Below are positions 36,041-44,956 of a stretch of 64,000 bases of DNA, piece by piece. This DNA is from Streptomyces sp. SID8374 (GTDB taxonomy: Bacteria > Actinomycetota > Actinomycetes > Streptomycetales > Streptomycetaceae): NCBI RefSeq assembly GCF_009865135.1, contig NZ_WWGH01000002.1:1860001-1924000 (forward strand), read 5' to 3'. A program made the position numbers and the translations under genes. Position 1 is the first letter of the stretch; each line of letters opens with the position of its first letter. The notes under the pieces were generated by a model. It did no database searches. It was not told the origin of the DNA and worked only from the letters and a program-made list of their open reading frames with translations.

Positions 36041-36838
36041 TCAGGCGATGAGCCCCACCACCGCCTCCGGTGTCAGCATCCGGAACGTGAACGCCTGCTG
36101 GAAGTAGAGGTGGACGCTGGTGGCGTCGTGGTCCGCGTAGCCGATCGACAGGTCCTGGCCCAGGCAGAGTTCGAAGTCCCCGCCCCGGGCCGACAGCAGC
36201 ACCCCGCCCTTCACCGCGGGCGCCCACAGGATCTCGTCGTCCACGATACGGGCCAGATGGGTCTTGACCGGATACCCGTGGTCGGAGGTCTCGGCGGCCT
36301 CGGTGAACGCGTCCGCGCCGAGCAGCAGCCGGTACGGTCCCTCGACACCGGCCAGCCGCAGCCGTGTCACCGCCTGACCGACCGCCACCGGATAGTCCCG
36401 GGCGTCGGCGGGCAGCGGCAGCGGGTCGTGCGAGGAGCCGTCCCGCAGACCGGTGATCCCGGCCGCCGCGTACCCGTCGATGACCGCCATGTCCTCCGCG
36501 AACGCGCAGGTGCGCGCGGCGTCCTTGACGGGCTGCCAGTCGCTGTCGGCGGAGCCGCGCTCCACGTCGTCCACGGCCTGCCTGCTCACCGTGAACGGCA
36601 CCCGCCACTCGATGACCGGCATCGACGTACGCGCCCGGGCCACCACGTCCGGGGTGGGCGGGTCGATGTCGCGCAGATGCCCGTCACCGACCGCGGCCGA
36701 CGTCGGGCCGTCCGGATCGGAGACGTCGACGACGCGCCGGCCCGCCACATGGCGGCGGAACGTACGCCGGGCCTCCTCCTCGATCTCGTCCCAGGCGGCG
36801 GGGGTGACCGGTGCGAGTTCGCGGTGCAGATTGTTCAT
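36041..36838 (-). CDS. Encapsulin shell protein (family 1, linocin M18-like)
   Basis: 265 residues, the usual length of HK97-fold encapsulins. The start MNNLHRELAPVTPAAWDEIEEEARRTF and the end AFTFRMLTPEAVVGL are diagnostic, with DYPVAVGQAVTRLRLAGVEGPY in the middle. Such proteins form a 60-subunit icosahedral nanocompartment of about 24 nm. The start codon overlaps the DyP stop (TGATG), so shell and cargo are translationally coupled. The cargo peptide is visible on the DyP C-terminus. Confidence 0.95.
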   Translation of the reverse strand: MNNLHRELAPVTPAAWDEIEEEARRTFRRHVAGRRVVDVSDPDGPTSAAVGDGHLRDIDPPTPDVVARARTSMPVIEWRVPFTVSRQAVDDVERGSADSDWQPVKDAARTCAFAEDMAVIDGYAAAGITGLRDGSSHDPLPLPADARDYPVAVGQAVTRLRLAGVEGPYRLLLGADAFTEAAETSDHGYPVKTHLARIVDDEILWAPAVKGGVLLSARGGDFELCLGQDLSIGYADHDATSVHLYFQQAFTFRMLTPEAVVGLIA

Positions 36839-37908
36839 CACTGGGCGCTTTCTTGCAGGCTGCCGATGCGCAGCGAACCGTGGTCCGACCCGGCGGCGGC
36901 GGGCTCCTGCCGGACCGGTGCGGACACCGGTTCCGGCCGGTCCCCGGCACTGGCCCGGTCGGGCGGGGGCGGCGGGTCGTCGAGGAAGTCGGCGCGGGGG
37001 GCGAAGAAGAGGGAGCCGGTGACCGCCGTGGAGAAGTCGAGGATGCGGTCGTGGGTGCCGGGCGGGTCGCCGAGGAACATGTTGCGGAGCATGCGTTCGG
37101 TGACGTCGGGGTCGGCCGCGTACCCGATGAAGTACGTGCCGAACTCGCCCTGGCCGAAGTTGCCGAACGGCATGTTCGCCCGCAGGATGTCGCGTTCGGT
37201 GCCGTCCGGGTCGGTGATCGTGTTGAGCGCGAGATGGGAGTCGGCGGGCTTCTCCTCGTCGGGGAACTCCACGTCGTTGAGCTTGGTGCGGCCGATGACG
37301 CGTTCCTGCTCCTCCACGGAGAGCGCGTTCCACGAGGTCAGGTCATGCAGATACTTCTGTACGACGACATAGCTGCCGCCCTCGAACTCCGGGTCCTCCG
37401 CGCCCACGAGCGCCGCCGCGCGGGCGTCGTCGCCCACCGGGTTCTCCGTACCGTCCACGAAGCCGAGCAGGTCCCGGTGGTCCAGATAGCGGAAGCCGTG
37501 CGTCTCGTCGACGACGCGCAGCGCCCCGCCGAGCTTGGTGAGCAGCTGCGCCGCCCACTCGTAGCAGACGTCCATCCGGTCGGCCCGGATGTGCAGCAGC
37601 ACATCGCCCGGGGTCGACGGGGCGTGGTGGAGCCGGCCCCGCAGCTCCTGGAACGGGTGGAGGTGGGCGGGGCGCTCCCCGCCGAACAGGCGGTCCCAGG
37701 CGGTGGAGCCGAACCCCGTCACACAGGCGAGTCCGGCGTCCGGGTAGCGGAAGCCCAGGGAGCGGGCGACGGCCGCCAGATCCGGCAGCACCTCCCGTAC
37801 GGCGTCCTCGCCGCCCGGCTCGATCGTGCCGACCAGGAAGAGCGCCGCGCTGGTCAGCGGGGCCACGACCGGCTGGACGGAGACAGGCTCGGGGACGGTT
37901 GCGGACAT
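36838..37908 (-). CDS. DyP-type heme peroxidase with encapsulin-targeting peptide
   Basis: 356 residues. The DyP signature GFVDGTENP, including the catalytic Asp of GxxDG, and the downstream heme region ESxL are present. The family oxidises dyes, phenols and other bulky substrates with hydrogen peroxide. After a Pro/Ala-rich linker the C-terminus reads GSLRIGSLQE, matching the GSLxIGSL anchor that docks cargo inside family 1 encapsulins. The frame extends upstream to 38022, but ATG 37908 fits the family length. It is the first gene of the encapsulin operon. Confidence 0.94.
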   Translation of the reverse strand: MSATVPEPVSVQPVVAPLTSAALFLVGTIEPGGEDAVREVLPDLAAVARSLGFRYPDAGLACVTGFGSTAWDRLFGGERPAHLHPFQELRGRLHHAPSTPGDVLLHIRADRMDVCYEWAAQLLTKLGGALRVVDETHGFRYLDHRDLLGFVDGTENPVGDDARAAALVGAEDPEFEGGSYVVVQKYLHDLTSWNALSVEEQERVIGRTKLNDVEFPDEEKPADSHLALNTITDPDGTERDILRANMPFGNFGQGEFGTYFIGYAADPDVTERMLRNMFLGDPPGTHDRILDFSTAVTGSLFFAPRADFLDDPPPPPDRASAGDRPEPVSAPVRQEPAAAGSDHGSLRIGSLQESAQ

Positions 37909-38041
37909 GCGCGGCACTCCAGGCGTCGGGTGGATCGCGTGAGATCGCGTGTACAGGGCTCGCTGCCCACTAAGCCATGCCCCGCGGACGCCCGCACCCG
38001 GGGTGGCCCGGCCGACTGACACCCCACCCCGGGCGTACGCC

Positions 38042-39484
38042 TCAGCCCGCCTCGACCTCCGACCGGTCCCCGCCCCACAGCGTGTGGAACGAACCCTCCC
38101 GGTCCGTACGCCGGTAGGTGTGCGCCCCGAAGAAGTCCCGCTGCCCCTGCGTGAGCGCCGCAGGCAGCCGGTCCGCGCGCAGCCCGTCGTAGTAGGACAG
38201 CGCGGCGGCGAAACCGGGCGTCGGCACGCCCTGGCGCGCCGCCTCCGCCACCACCGCGCGCCAGTCGTCCTGCGCGGCCCCGATCTCCCGCCCGAACTCC
38301 TCGTCTGACAGCAGGCTCACCAGTTCGGGCCGGGAGTCGTAGGCGGCCCGGATCCGGTCCAGGAACGCCGCCCGGATGATGCAGCCGGCCCGCCAGATCG
38401 CCGCCACGGAACCGAGGTCGATGTCCCAGTCGTACGCCTGGCTGCCGGCCCGGATCTGGTGGAAGCCCTGCGTGTACGAGACGACCTTCGAGGCGTACAG
38501 GGCCTGTTCGACCCGGTCCGCGAACGCCGACGCGTCCGCCCCCTCCAGCGGCTTCGCCACCGGGCCCGGCAGCTCCCGCGACGCCTCGCGCAGGTCGGCG
38601 TGGCCCGACAGCGAGCGGGCGAAGACCGCCTCGGCGATCCCGGAGACCGGAACGCCCAGGTCGAGTGCGATCTGCACCGTCCACCGCCCGGTGCCCTTCT
38701 GCTCCGCCCGGTCCTGCACGATGTCGACGAACGGCTTGCCGGTGGCCGCGTCCGTATGGGCGAGGACCTCGGCGGTGATCTCGATCAGATACGAGTCCAG
38801 CCGACCGGTGTTCCAGCTGCGGAAGGTGTCGGCGATCTGAGCGGGGGAGTACCCGGCGACCCGGCGCAGCAGGTCGTACGCCTCCGCGATGAGCTGCATG
38901 TCCGCGTACTCGATGCCGTTGTGCACCATCTTCACGAAATGACCGGCGCCGTCGGGGCCGATGTGCGCGGTGCACGGGGTGCCGTCCTTCGCCTTCGCGG
39001 CGATCTTCTCCAGCATCGGGCCCAGCGACTCGTAGGACTCGGCCGACCCGCCCGGCATGATGCTCGGGCCGTGGAGCGCGCCCTCTTCGCCGCCGGAGAT
39101 GCCCGCACCGACGAAGTGGATTCCGCGCTCGCGCAGCTCCTTCTCCCGGCGGCGGGTGTCCTCGAAGTGGGCGTTGCCGCCGTCGATGATGACGTCGCCG
39201 TCCTCCAGGAGCGGCGCGAACTCCTGGATCACCGCGTCCGTGGGGTCCCCGGCCTTGACCATGATCACCAGGCGCCTGGGCCGCTCCAGAGCAGCGACGA
39301 ACTCCTCGGGGGTGTGCGCGGCGACGAACGTGCCCTCGTCGCCGAACTCCTTCACCAGGGCGTCGGTCCGGGAGGTCGTGCGGTTGTGCACGGCGACGGT
39401 GAAGCCGTTGCGGGCGAAGTTCCGGGCCAGGTTGCGGCCCATGACCGCGAGTCCGGTGACGCCGATCTGGGCGGTGCCGCTCAT
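38042..39484 (-). CDS. gndA: NADP-dependent 6-phosphogluconate dehydrogenase
   Basis: 480 residues, the long (decarboxylating) form. The N-terminal Rossmann fold begins IGVTGLAVMGRNLARN with the NADP-type HNRTTSR. The substrate loop GAGISGGEEGALHGPSIMPGG and the active lysine of the KMVHNGIEY helix are visible. It converts 6-phosphogluconate to ribulose 5-phosphate in the oxidative pentose phosphate pathway. The start is the ATG complement of 39482-39484. It follows the encapsulin operon on the same strand with a 133-bp gap and appears independent. Confidence 0.97.
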   Translation of the reverse strand: MSGTAQIGVTGLAVMGRNLARNFARNGFTVAVHNRTTSRTDALVKEFGDEGTFVAAHTPEEFVAALERPRRLVIMVKAGDPTDAVIQEFAPLLEDGDVIIDGGNAHFEDTRRREKELRERGIHFVGAGISGGEEGALHGPSIMPGGSAESYESLGPMLEKIAAKAKDGTPCTAHIGPDGAGHFVKMVHNGIEYADMQLIAEAYDLLRRVAGYSPAQIADTFRSWNTGRLDSYLIEITAEVLAHTDAATGKPFVDIVQDRAEQKGTGRWTVQIALDLGVPVSGIAEAVFARSLSGHADLREASRELPGPVAKPLEGADASAFADRVEQALYASKVVSYTQGFHQIRAGSQAYDWDIDLGSVAAIWRAGCIIRAAFLDRIRAAYDSRPELVSLLSDEEFGREIGAAQDDWRAVVAEAARQGVPTPGFAAALSYYDGLRADRLPAALTQGQRDFFGAHTYRRTDREGSFHTLWGGDRSEVEAG

Positions 39485-39552
39485 CTGTGTGCTCCTGCGA
39501 TTCCGGGGACGTTCGTTCGGTCAGGGGAGTACGGGACGGGGGACGGGCGCGT

Positions 39553-40125
39553 TCACGTGCCGTCGGCGGAGGAGCCTTCGGCGGGGGAGCTGTCGACACG
39601 AGAGCCGCCGTCCTGGGAAGCCCCGTCGACGAGCGCGCCGTCCGGCAGCGAACCGTCCAGCAGGGCGTCGTCGTCCCCGTCCTCGGGGATCACATGCATC
39701 GCGGCCTCCTCGGCCGACGCCGCCGCGCCGTCGATGCCCACGTCGCTGGCGGTGAGTGTGGCCGGGACACTGCCGTCCGCCTGCTGGGTCAGCCGCCCGG
39801 CGCGGGCGACACCGACCTTGCCGTCCCAGAGCTCGCCGTCCCCGCCCGCCAGGTCTCCCACACCGTCGCCGGTGAACCCGGGCGTCTCGGGAAGTTCCCT
39901 GGTCAGCCGGGCCTCCAGGGACTCGCCCGTGAGGCTCTCGGCGGCTGTGGTGCCGAGGCCCTCGACCACCCAGGGCCGGTCCGGCGGTGAGTAGCCCTCG
40001 TCGAGGGGGTCGCCCGTGCCCGAGGGGTCCAGCAGCGTGTCCTCGGCGCCGAGCTGTTCATCGGGGTCGGAAGCCTCCGGCTCCTGGGGCTGGTAGACGT
40101 CGTCCCCCCAGTCGGTGTCGCTCAT
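39553..40125 (-). CDS. DUF5709 family acidic protein
   Basis: 190 residues, strongly acidic. The start MSDTDWGDDVYQPQ, the middle LLDPSGTGDPLDEGYSPPDRPW and the block GTTAAESLTGESLEARLTRELP match DUF5709, a streptomycete protein family of unknown function. The tail (about 150-190) is low-complexity Asp/Gly/Ser. The ATG complement of 40123-40125 was chosen over the long upstream frame because it gives the family N-terminus. No membrane segment or motif for activity. Confidence 0.82.
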   Translation of the reverse strand: MSDTDWGDDVYQPQEPEASDPDEQLGAEDTLLDPSGTGDPLDEGYSPPDRPWVVEGLGTTAAESLTGESLEARLTRELPETPGFTGDGVGDLAGGDGELWDGKVGVARAGRLTQQADGSVPATLTASDVGIDGAAASAEEAAMHVIPEDGDDDALLDGSLPDGALVDGASQDGGSRVDSSPAEGSSADGT

Positions 40126-40340
40126 GGCGCGTCCTTTCCTCGGGAGAACCACTGTCCCCTGTACGCAATTCCACTCCGGTACCGCTCCGGCCGCAAAGGG
40201 AAGATCGGAATCCGGCGCTCCGCCGTGGTGCGCCGGCCGGGTCCGTACGGAGGTCGCGGCCCCCTGCCGTACGGGGGCCGAAAGCCCCGGCACTGGGGGC
40301 ACACACTGTCCAACTGGGCCCGTGCATAGGGTTGCCTCCC

Positions 40341-41243
40341 ATGACGAACGGAGCGCAGTCGCCCGGCGGCGAACACCCCCACCCCCAGCAGTACGCAGGG
40401 CCCGTGCCCCCTCCGTGGGCGGCACCGACCGTCCCGTCCGGGATGCCGGCGCACCCGCTGCCGTCACCCCCGCGGGGCGGCGGACGCCGGACCGCGGTCG
40501 TCGCCGTGTGCGCGGCCGCAGCCGTGGTGGCGGCCGCCGGGATCGCGGCCTTTCTGGTGTTCGGCGGGGGCGACGGGGAGAAGCCCGCGGTCGGCCCGAC
40601 ACCCGCGGACTCCCTCGCCCCGTCCGACGCGCCCGCTGAGGCGGCGGGCCCCCTCGTCTCCGGCTGGAAGACCGTGGTCAACGCCAAGCGCGACATCGCC
40701 TTCGATGTACCGGTCGAGTGGGCGCCGAAGCCGACCACCTGGGTGAGTTACGTCGCCGACGACAGCGACCCCGATGAGATGCCGCTCGTCGGGTTCTCCG
40801 CCCCGGCGATCCTCAAGGAGAAGTGGTGCCTCTCCGACGAGGACCGCGACGGCACCAAGGAGGAGACCGCGCTCGCCGCCGCCGGCTCCCGGGGCGAGAG
40901 CGGTGCCCGGAGCACCGGGGAGGCGGCCCGGGAGAACGCGAGGCTGTGGGTGTACGGCAACTACGCCCAGCCGCACAAGGACAAGGTCACCACCGGACCC
41001 GCCGAGCCCTTCACGACGGAGTCGGGCCTCACCGGCAGCGTCGCGACGGCCACCTCGTCCGGCGTCGAGGTGAAGGACCGGTGCGACTTCGACGGCACGG
41101 CGACCGCGTTCGCCTTCAAGGACGCGAAGGGGGAGATCGTGTCCTGGACGTTCGTCGGGGTACGCGGTGTCCCCGGCGAAGTACCCGATCCGACCGTGCG
41201 GAAGATCCTCTCCACGGTCCGGCTCGTCGAGAAGGCCTCCTGA
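40341..41243 (+). CDS. Membrane-anchored protein with extracellular domain, function unknown
   Basis: About 300 residues. A Pro/Gly-rich cytoplasmic N-terminus (1-48) precedes one membrane helix (TAVVAVCAAAAVVAAAGIAA). An acidic linker and a beta-rich outer domain (about 100-300) with cysteines near KEKWCL and DRCDFDG follow. The region ISFDVPVEW/KDRCDFDG-type core is common in streptomycete sensor-like proteins with an N-terminal PxxP tail, but I do not recognise the family. The start at ATG 40341 gives a single transmembrane helix. It is divergent from the DUF5709 gene. Confidence 0.7.
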   Translation: MTNGAQSPGGEHPHPQQYAGPVPPPWAAPTVPSGMPAHPLPSPPRGGGRRTAVVAVCAAAAVVAAAGIAAFLVFGGGDGEKPAVGPTPADSLAPSDAPAEAAGPLVSGWKTVVNAKRDIAFDVPVEWAPKPTTWVSYVADDSDPDEMPLVGFSAPAILKEKWCLSDEDRDGTKEETALAAAGSRGESGARSTGEAARENARLWVYGNYAQPHKDKVTTGPAEPFTTESGLTGSVATATSSGVEVKDRCDFDGTATAFAFKDAKGEIVSWTFVGVRGVPGEVPDPTVRKILSTVRLVEKAS

Positions 41244-41834
41244 CCCGTACGCCTGGCCGCCCCGCCCGCCGACGGCCCTGACGTGCCTTGACGTGCCCCG
41301 GTCCGCCCCCGCGAGGGCCGGGGCACCCCGGGCCGGACGTACACTCGGCTCATGGGTCGTAGCGCCGAACCGAGGAAGTGCCCGCACCGGGCAGCCTCCG
41401 CGCTGCCCCCGGCCGCGGCCCCCGCCGCCGCACCGGCGCCCGCCGACGCGGCGCCCGGAACGGGCCGTACCGCGCTGCACGGCCACGGCTAGCGATCTTC
41501 GGCGTCCGCAGGGCCCGGCCCGCCACCCTCCCACGAACGACTCCGGCCTCTCCGCGCCGGAGGGAGCCACCTCCCCCGGCATGCGCCGGACCCGCGATCG
41601 TCCGTCGGCTCCCCGGCACCACCGATCACGCGCACCACACCTGGCTGATCGCGTCACGCATCTGACTGATGACGTCACGCACCACGCCTGACCGCTTACA
41701 TCACGCATCACGCATCACGCATCACGCATCACGCATCACGCATCACGCATCACGCGGCACACGGCGCTCCCGCCCGTGCCGCTGCCCGGCGACGGCCGCA
41801 GAGACGGGCCCGAGCCGCACTCGAAGGGACCACC
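41244..41834. other. Non-coding region with tandem heptamers upstream of the MurE-like gene
   Basis: About 590 bases. An ATG at 41352 opens a 46-codon Ala/Pro-rich frame without a good ribosome site and is probably not a gene. Degenerate GTCACGCA copies at about 41653-41690 lead into the exact heptamer array at 41699-41754. The right end contains the promoter of the MurE-like gene. Confidence 0.5.
41699..41754. repeat. 8 perfect tandem copies of CATCACG
   Basis: Eight head-to-tail CATCACG units without a mismatch, about 80 bp before the MurE-like start. Unlike a CRISPR array there are no spacers. A slippage-prone microsatellite of this length is unusual in such GC-rich intergenic DNA and could tune the downstream promoter. 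Confidence 0.9.
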
Positions 41835-43310
41835 GTGAAGCTGAGCGACCTACTGGCCGGGCAGGACCACCACGTACTACAGGGAAGCCCCGAGCGCACG
41901 CGGATCACCGCCGGGACGACGTTCGACGCGGACCGGGTCACCCCCGGCTCGGTCTTCGTCGCGGTACCCGACCACGCGGCCGGCGGTCCCGACGCCGTCG
42001 CACCGGCCGTCGCCCGCGGCGCCGCAGCCGTCGTCGTCGACGCCCAGGCCCCACCCCTCCCCGCGTCGGCGGGCGACGTGTGCGCGATCCGGGTGCCGGA
42101 CGCCCGCAAGGCCGCTGCCGTCATCGCCTCGCGCTACTTCGGTGAGCCGGGCCGCGCGATGGACCTGATCGCGATCACCGGGACCAACGGCAAGACCTCC
42201 GTCTCGTACATGGTCGAGTCGGTGCTGCGGCTCGCCGAGGGCGCCCGGGTCGGGGTGATCGGCACGGCGGGGAGCCGGATCGGGGACGAACCGATCCCGA
42301 TGCCGCCCTCCGCGCTCTCCACCCCCGAATCGCCCGACCTCCAGTACCTGTTGAGCCGGATGCGTGACAGCGCGGCCGGCAGCGTCGTCCTGGAAGCCAC
42401 CTCGATGGGCCTGCTGACCCACCGTCTGGACCGGACCTTCATCGACGTGGGGGTCTTCACCAACCTGTCGCAGGACCACCTCGACGACCACGGCACCATG
42501 GAGCACTACCGGGACGCCAAACTCCGCCTCTTCCAGGGGCTGTGCAAGCGCGCCGTCATCAACGCGGACGACCCGGTCGGCGCCGGCATCCGGGAGCTGA
42601 TGCCCGACGCGGTGACCACGTACGCGCTGGACGTCCCGGCGGACTACCGCGCCACCGACCTGGTGGTGGACGCCGCGGGGACCCGGTTCACCCTGCACCA
42701 CGACGGCCGGAAGTACCCGGCGGCGATCCCGTCCCCGGGCCGGTTCTCGGTCTCCAACGCCCTGGCGACGGTGGCCGCCTGCCATCTGCTCGGCCACAGC
42801 CTGGCCGGGCTGGTCGACGCGCTGGACCGCATGCCGCAGATCCCCGGCCGCTTCGAGCGCCTCCACACCCCCGAGGGCACCTCGGTGATCGTGGACTACG
42901 CCCACTCGCCGGACTCCCTCAACAAGGTCCTGAGCACGATCAGGGGCTTCGCCGACGGACGGGTCATCACGGTCTTCGGCTGCGGCGGCGACCGCGACAC
43001 CACCAAGCGCGCCGAGATGGGCACCATCGCCGGTACCCACTCCGACCTGTGCGTCCTCACCTCGGACAATCCCCGGTACGAGGACCCCGAGGCCATCCTC
43101 GACGAGATCGCACCGGGCATCACCGCGACCGGCACGCCGTTCGAACGGTTCACGGACCGCCGTGAGGCGATCGCCTGCGCCCTCGCCTCGGCGGGCCCGG
43201 CCGACATCGTGCTCATCGCCGGAAAGGGCAGCGAGCCCCACCAGATCGTCGGTGACGAGCTGCTGCCCTTCAGCGACATGGCCACGGTGCGCGAACTGAT
43301 CGGCCAGTAA
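41835..43310 (+). CDS. Mur ligase, MurE-like (UDP-MurNAc-dipeptide:DAP ligase paralogue)
   Basis: 491 residues. The Mur ligase triad is complete: P-loop GTNGKTSVSYM, a central domain with TPESPDLQYLL and the carbamate lysine in HYRDAKLRLF, and the C-terminal domain with DYAHSPDSLNKVL and the DNPR motif typical of meso-DAP-selecting MurE (TSDNPRYEDPEAI). It adds an amino acid to a UDP-muramyl peptide or a similar carboxylate. There is no dcw gene nearby, so this is a second, stand-alone copy, possibly for modified peptidoglycan or a specialised metabolite. GTG 41835 has GAAGGGA upstream; the stop is TAA. Confidence 0.87.
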   Translation: MKLSDLLAGQDHHVLQGSPERTRITAGTTFDADRVTPGSVFVAVPDHAAGGPDAVAPAVARGAAAVVVDAQAPPLPASAGDVCAIRVPDARKAAAVIASRYFGEPGRAMDLIAITGTNGKTSVSYMVESVLRLAEGARVGVIGTAGSRIGDEPIPMPPSALSTPESPDLQYLLSRMRDSAAGSVVLEATSMGLLTHRLDRTFIDVGVFTNLSQDHLDDHGTMEHYRDAKLRLFQGLCKRAVINADDPVGAGIRELMPDAVTTYALDVPADYRATDLVVDAAGTRFTLHHDGRKYPAAIPSPGRFSVSNALATVAACHLLGHSLAGLVDALDRMPQIPGRFERLHTPEGTSVIVDYAHSPDSLNKVLSTIRGFADGRVITVFGCGGDRDTTKRAEMGTIAGTHSDLCVLTSDNPRYEDPEAILDEIAPGITATGTPFERFTDRREAIACALASAGPADIVLIAGKGSEPHQIVGDELLPFSDMATVRELIGQ

Positions 43311-43432
43311 GCGGGCCGGACATCCGGCACGCCTTGCCGGAAAGCCGCTGGCCCGACGGGCGGCCCGGCTGACATCCTGCCACCGCACGCCCGACCACCG
43401 GGCGGGCGGAGCAGGGCGGGGGAGCGGCAGCG

Positions 43433-44950
43433 GTGGACGTGTTCACCACGCGGGCGGGACGGGTACGGGGCCGGCGCTCCGAGCGGGACCCGGGGATCGT
43501 CACCGTACGCGGACTCCCTTACGCAGCACCGCCGTTCGGCGCCGACCGGTTCCGGGAGCCACGTCCGGCGCAGCCCTGGGACGGCGTACGGGAGTGCACC
43601 GCGTACGGCCCCGTGGCGCCCCAGTCCGCCGAACTGCCCGGCTCCCCGGCCTGGTCGCCCGGGGGCGAGGACATCCTCACGCTGAACATCTGGTCACCGG
43701 CCCACGGGCCCGGCGGTCTGCCGGTGCTCGTGTGGATCCACGGCGGTGCGTACGTCTTCGGCTCCTCCGCCCAGCCCGACTTCGACGGCACCGCCCTCGC
43801 CGCCCGGGGGCTCGTCGTCGTCACGCTCAACTACCGCCTGGGCTTCGAAGGGTTCGGCCATGTCCCCGCCGATGGCGTGGGGCCCGCCTGCCCCGACAAC
43901 CGGGGGCTGCTGGACCAGATCGCCGCCCTGGAATGGGTACCGGACGACATCGCCGCCTTCGGCGGCTCACCCGGGCGCGTCACCCTGGCCGGACAGTCCT
44001 CCGGGGCCACCTCCGTGGCCTGCCTGATGGCGGCCGACCGGGCGCGCGGGCTCTTCCACCGCGCCATCGTGCACAGCGCCGTGAACGCCTGCGCCACGGT
44101 CGGACAGGCCGCCCGCACCACCGCCGAGGTCGCGGCGGCGGCCGGGGTGCCCGCCACCCGCGCGGGGCTGCTCGCCGCCCCGCCGCAGACGCTGGTGACG
44201 GCCTCGGACCAGGTCGCCGACCGGTACCGGCAGGACCCCCGATCCGGGCAGCGCCACTACGATCCGGCGATCTACGGGCCCGTCGCCGACGGGGTTCTCC
44301 TGCCCTCCGACCCGCTGGAGGCGTGGGCCGCCGGAGCCGGCGCGGAGGTGGAGCTGCTGGTCTGCCACACCACGGAGGAATACTGGCTCCTGGACGCGGT
44401 GGGCAGCAGCGCCAAGGTCACCACGGAACAGCAACTCGGTTCCTTCGCCCAGGACTTCGGCCTGCCACCGCAGCTCGTCGACGCCTACCGCGACCGCCTG
44501 CCGGGCCCCGCTCCCGTCCTCGACGTCTATCTCGCCCTGTACGGAGACCTCCTTTTCGCCGAGTACAGCAGCCGGCTCGCCGAGGCCCACGCCCGGTCAG
44601 GCGGACGGACCTTCCTCTCCCGCTTCGACCGCCGGTGCGGCGGGGACGGCGGACGGGTCCGGGCCTGGCACTGCGCGGACATCCCCTTCGCCTTCGGGAA
44701 CCTCCACGACGAGAACCTCCACTTCCTGATCGGCGGCCCGCCGGGCCCGGCCGACCACGAGCTGTCGCACCGCATGACGGGCGCCTGGGCCGCGTTCGCC
44801 GCCGAGGGGGACCCGGGCTGGGCCCCGCTGGACGGCGGCGGAGACGTAACCGGGGTGCGGGTGTGGCGTACGGCCGGGGAGGAAGCCCGGGAGACCGGCG
44901 CGTTCCGTGATCTGTGGGATGCGGCCGGCCTGCCCCTGCCGGCCCCCTGA
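43433..44950 (+). CDS. Type B carboxylesterase
   Basis: 505 residues with the esterase type B order: an N-terminal RGLPYAAPPFGADRFREP, the oxyanion loop WIHGGAYVFGSS, nucleophile elbow GQSSGATS, and the late-chain active-site residues (Glu near HTTEEYWLL, His in WHCADIPFAFGN). It has no signal peptide, so a cytoplasmic ester or carbamate hydrolase is likely. The GTG at 43433 is preceded by GGGGGAG. It is the same strand as the MurE-like ligase with 122 bp between, but a shared role is not evident. Confidence 0.9.
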   Translation: MDVFTTRAGRVRGRRSERDPGIVTVRGLPYAAPPFGADRFREPRPAQPWDGVRECTAYGPVAPQSAELPGSPAWSPGGEDILTLNIWSPAHGPGGLPVLVWIHGGAYVFGSSAQPDFDGTALAARGLVVVTLNYRLGFEGFGHVPADGVGPACPDNRGLLDQIAALEWVPDDIAAFGGSPGRVTLAGQSSGATSVACLMAADRARGLFHRAIVHSAVNACATVGQAARTTAEVAAAAGVPATRAGLLAAPPQTLVTASDQVADRYRQDPRSGQRHYDPAIYGPVADGVLLPSDPLEAWAAGAGAEVELLVCHTTEEYWLLDAVGSSAKVTTEQQLGSFAQDFGLPPQLVDAYRDRLPGPAPVLDVYLALYGDLLFAEYSSRLAEAHARSGGRTFLSRFDRRCGGDGGRVRAWHCADIPFAFGNLHDENLHFLIGGPPGPADHELSHRMTGAWAAFAAEGDPGWAPLDGGGDVTGVRVWRTAGEEARETGAFRDLWDAAGLPLPAP

Positions 44951-44956
44951 CGCGCC

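Noticed and set aside
41352-41492. 46-codon Ala/Pro-rich frame
   Set aside because: No ribosome binding site, no recognisable domain, and it lies in a non-coding region with repeats.
41699-41754. Possible CRISPR array
   Set aside because: The repeats are 7 bp, directly adjacent and without spacers, and no cas genes are present.
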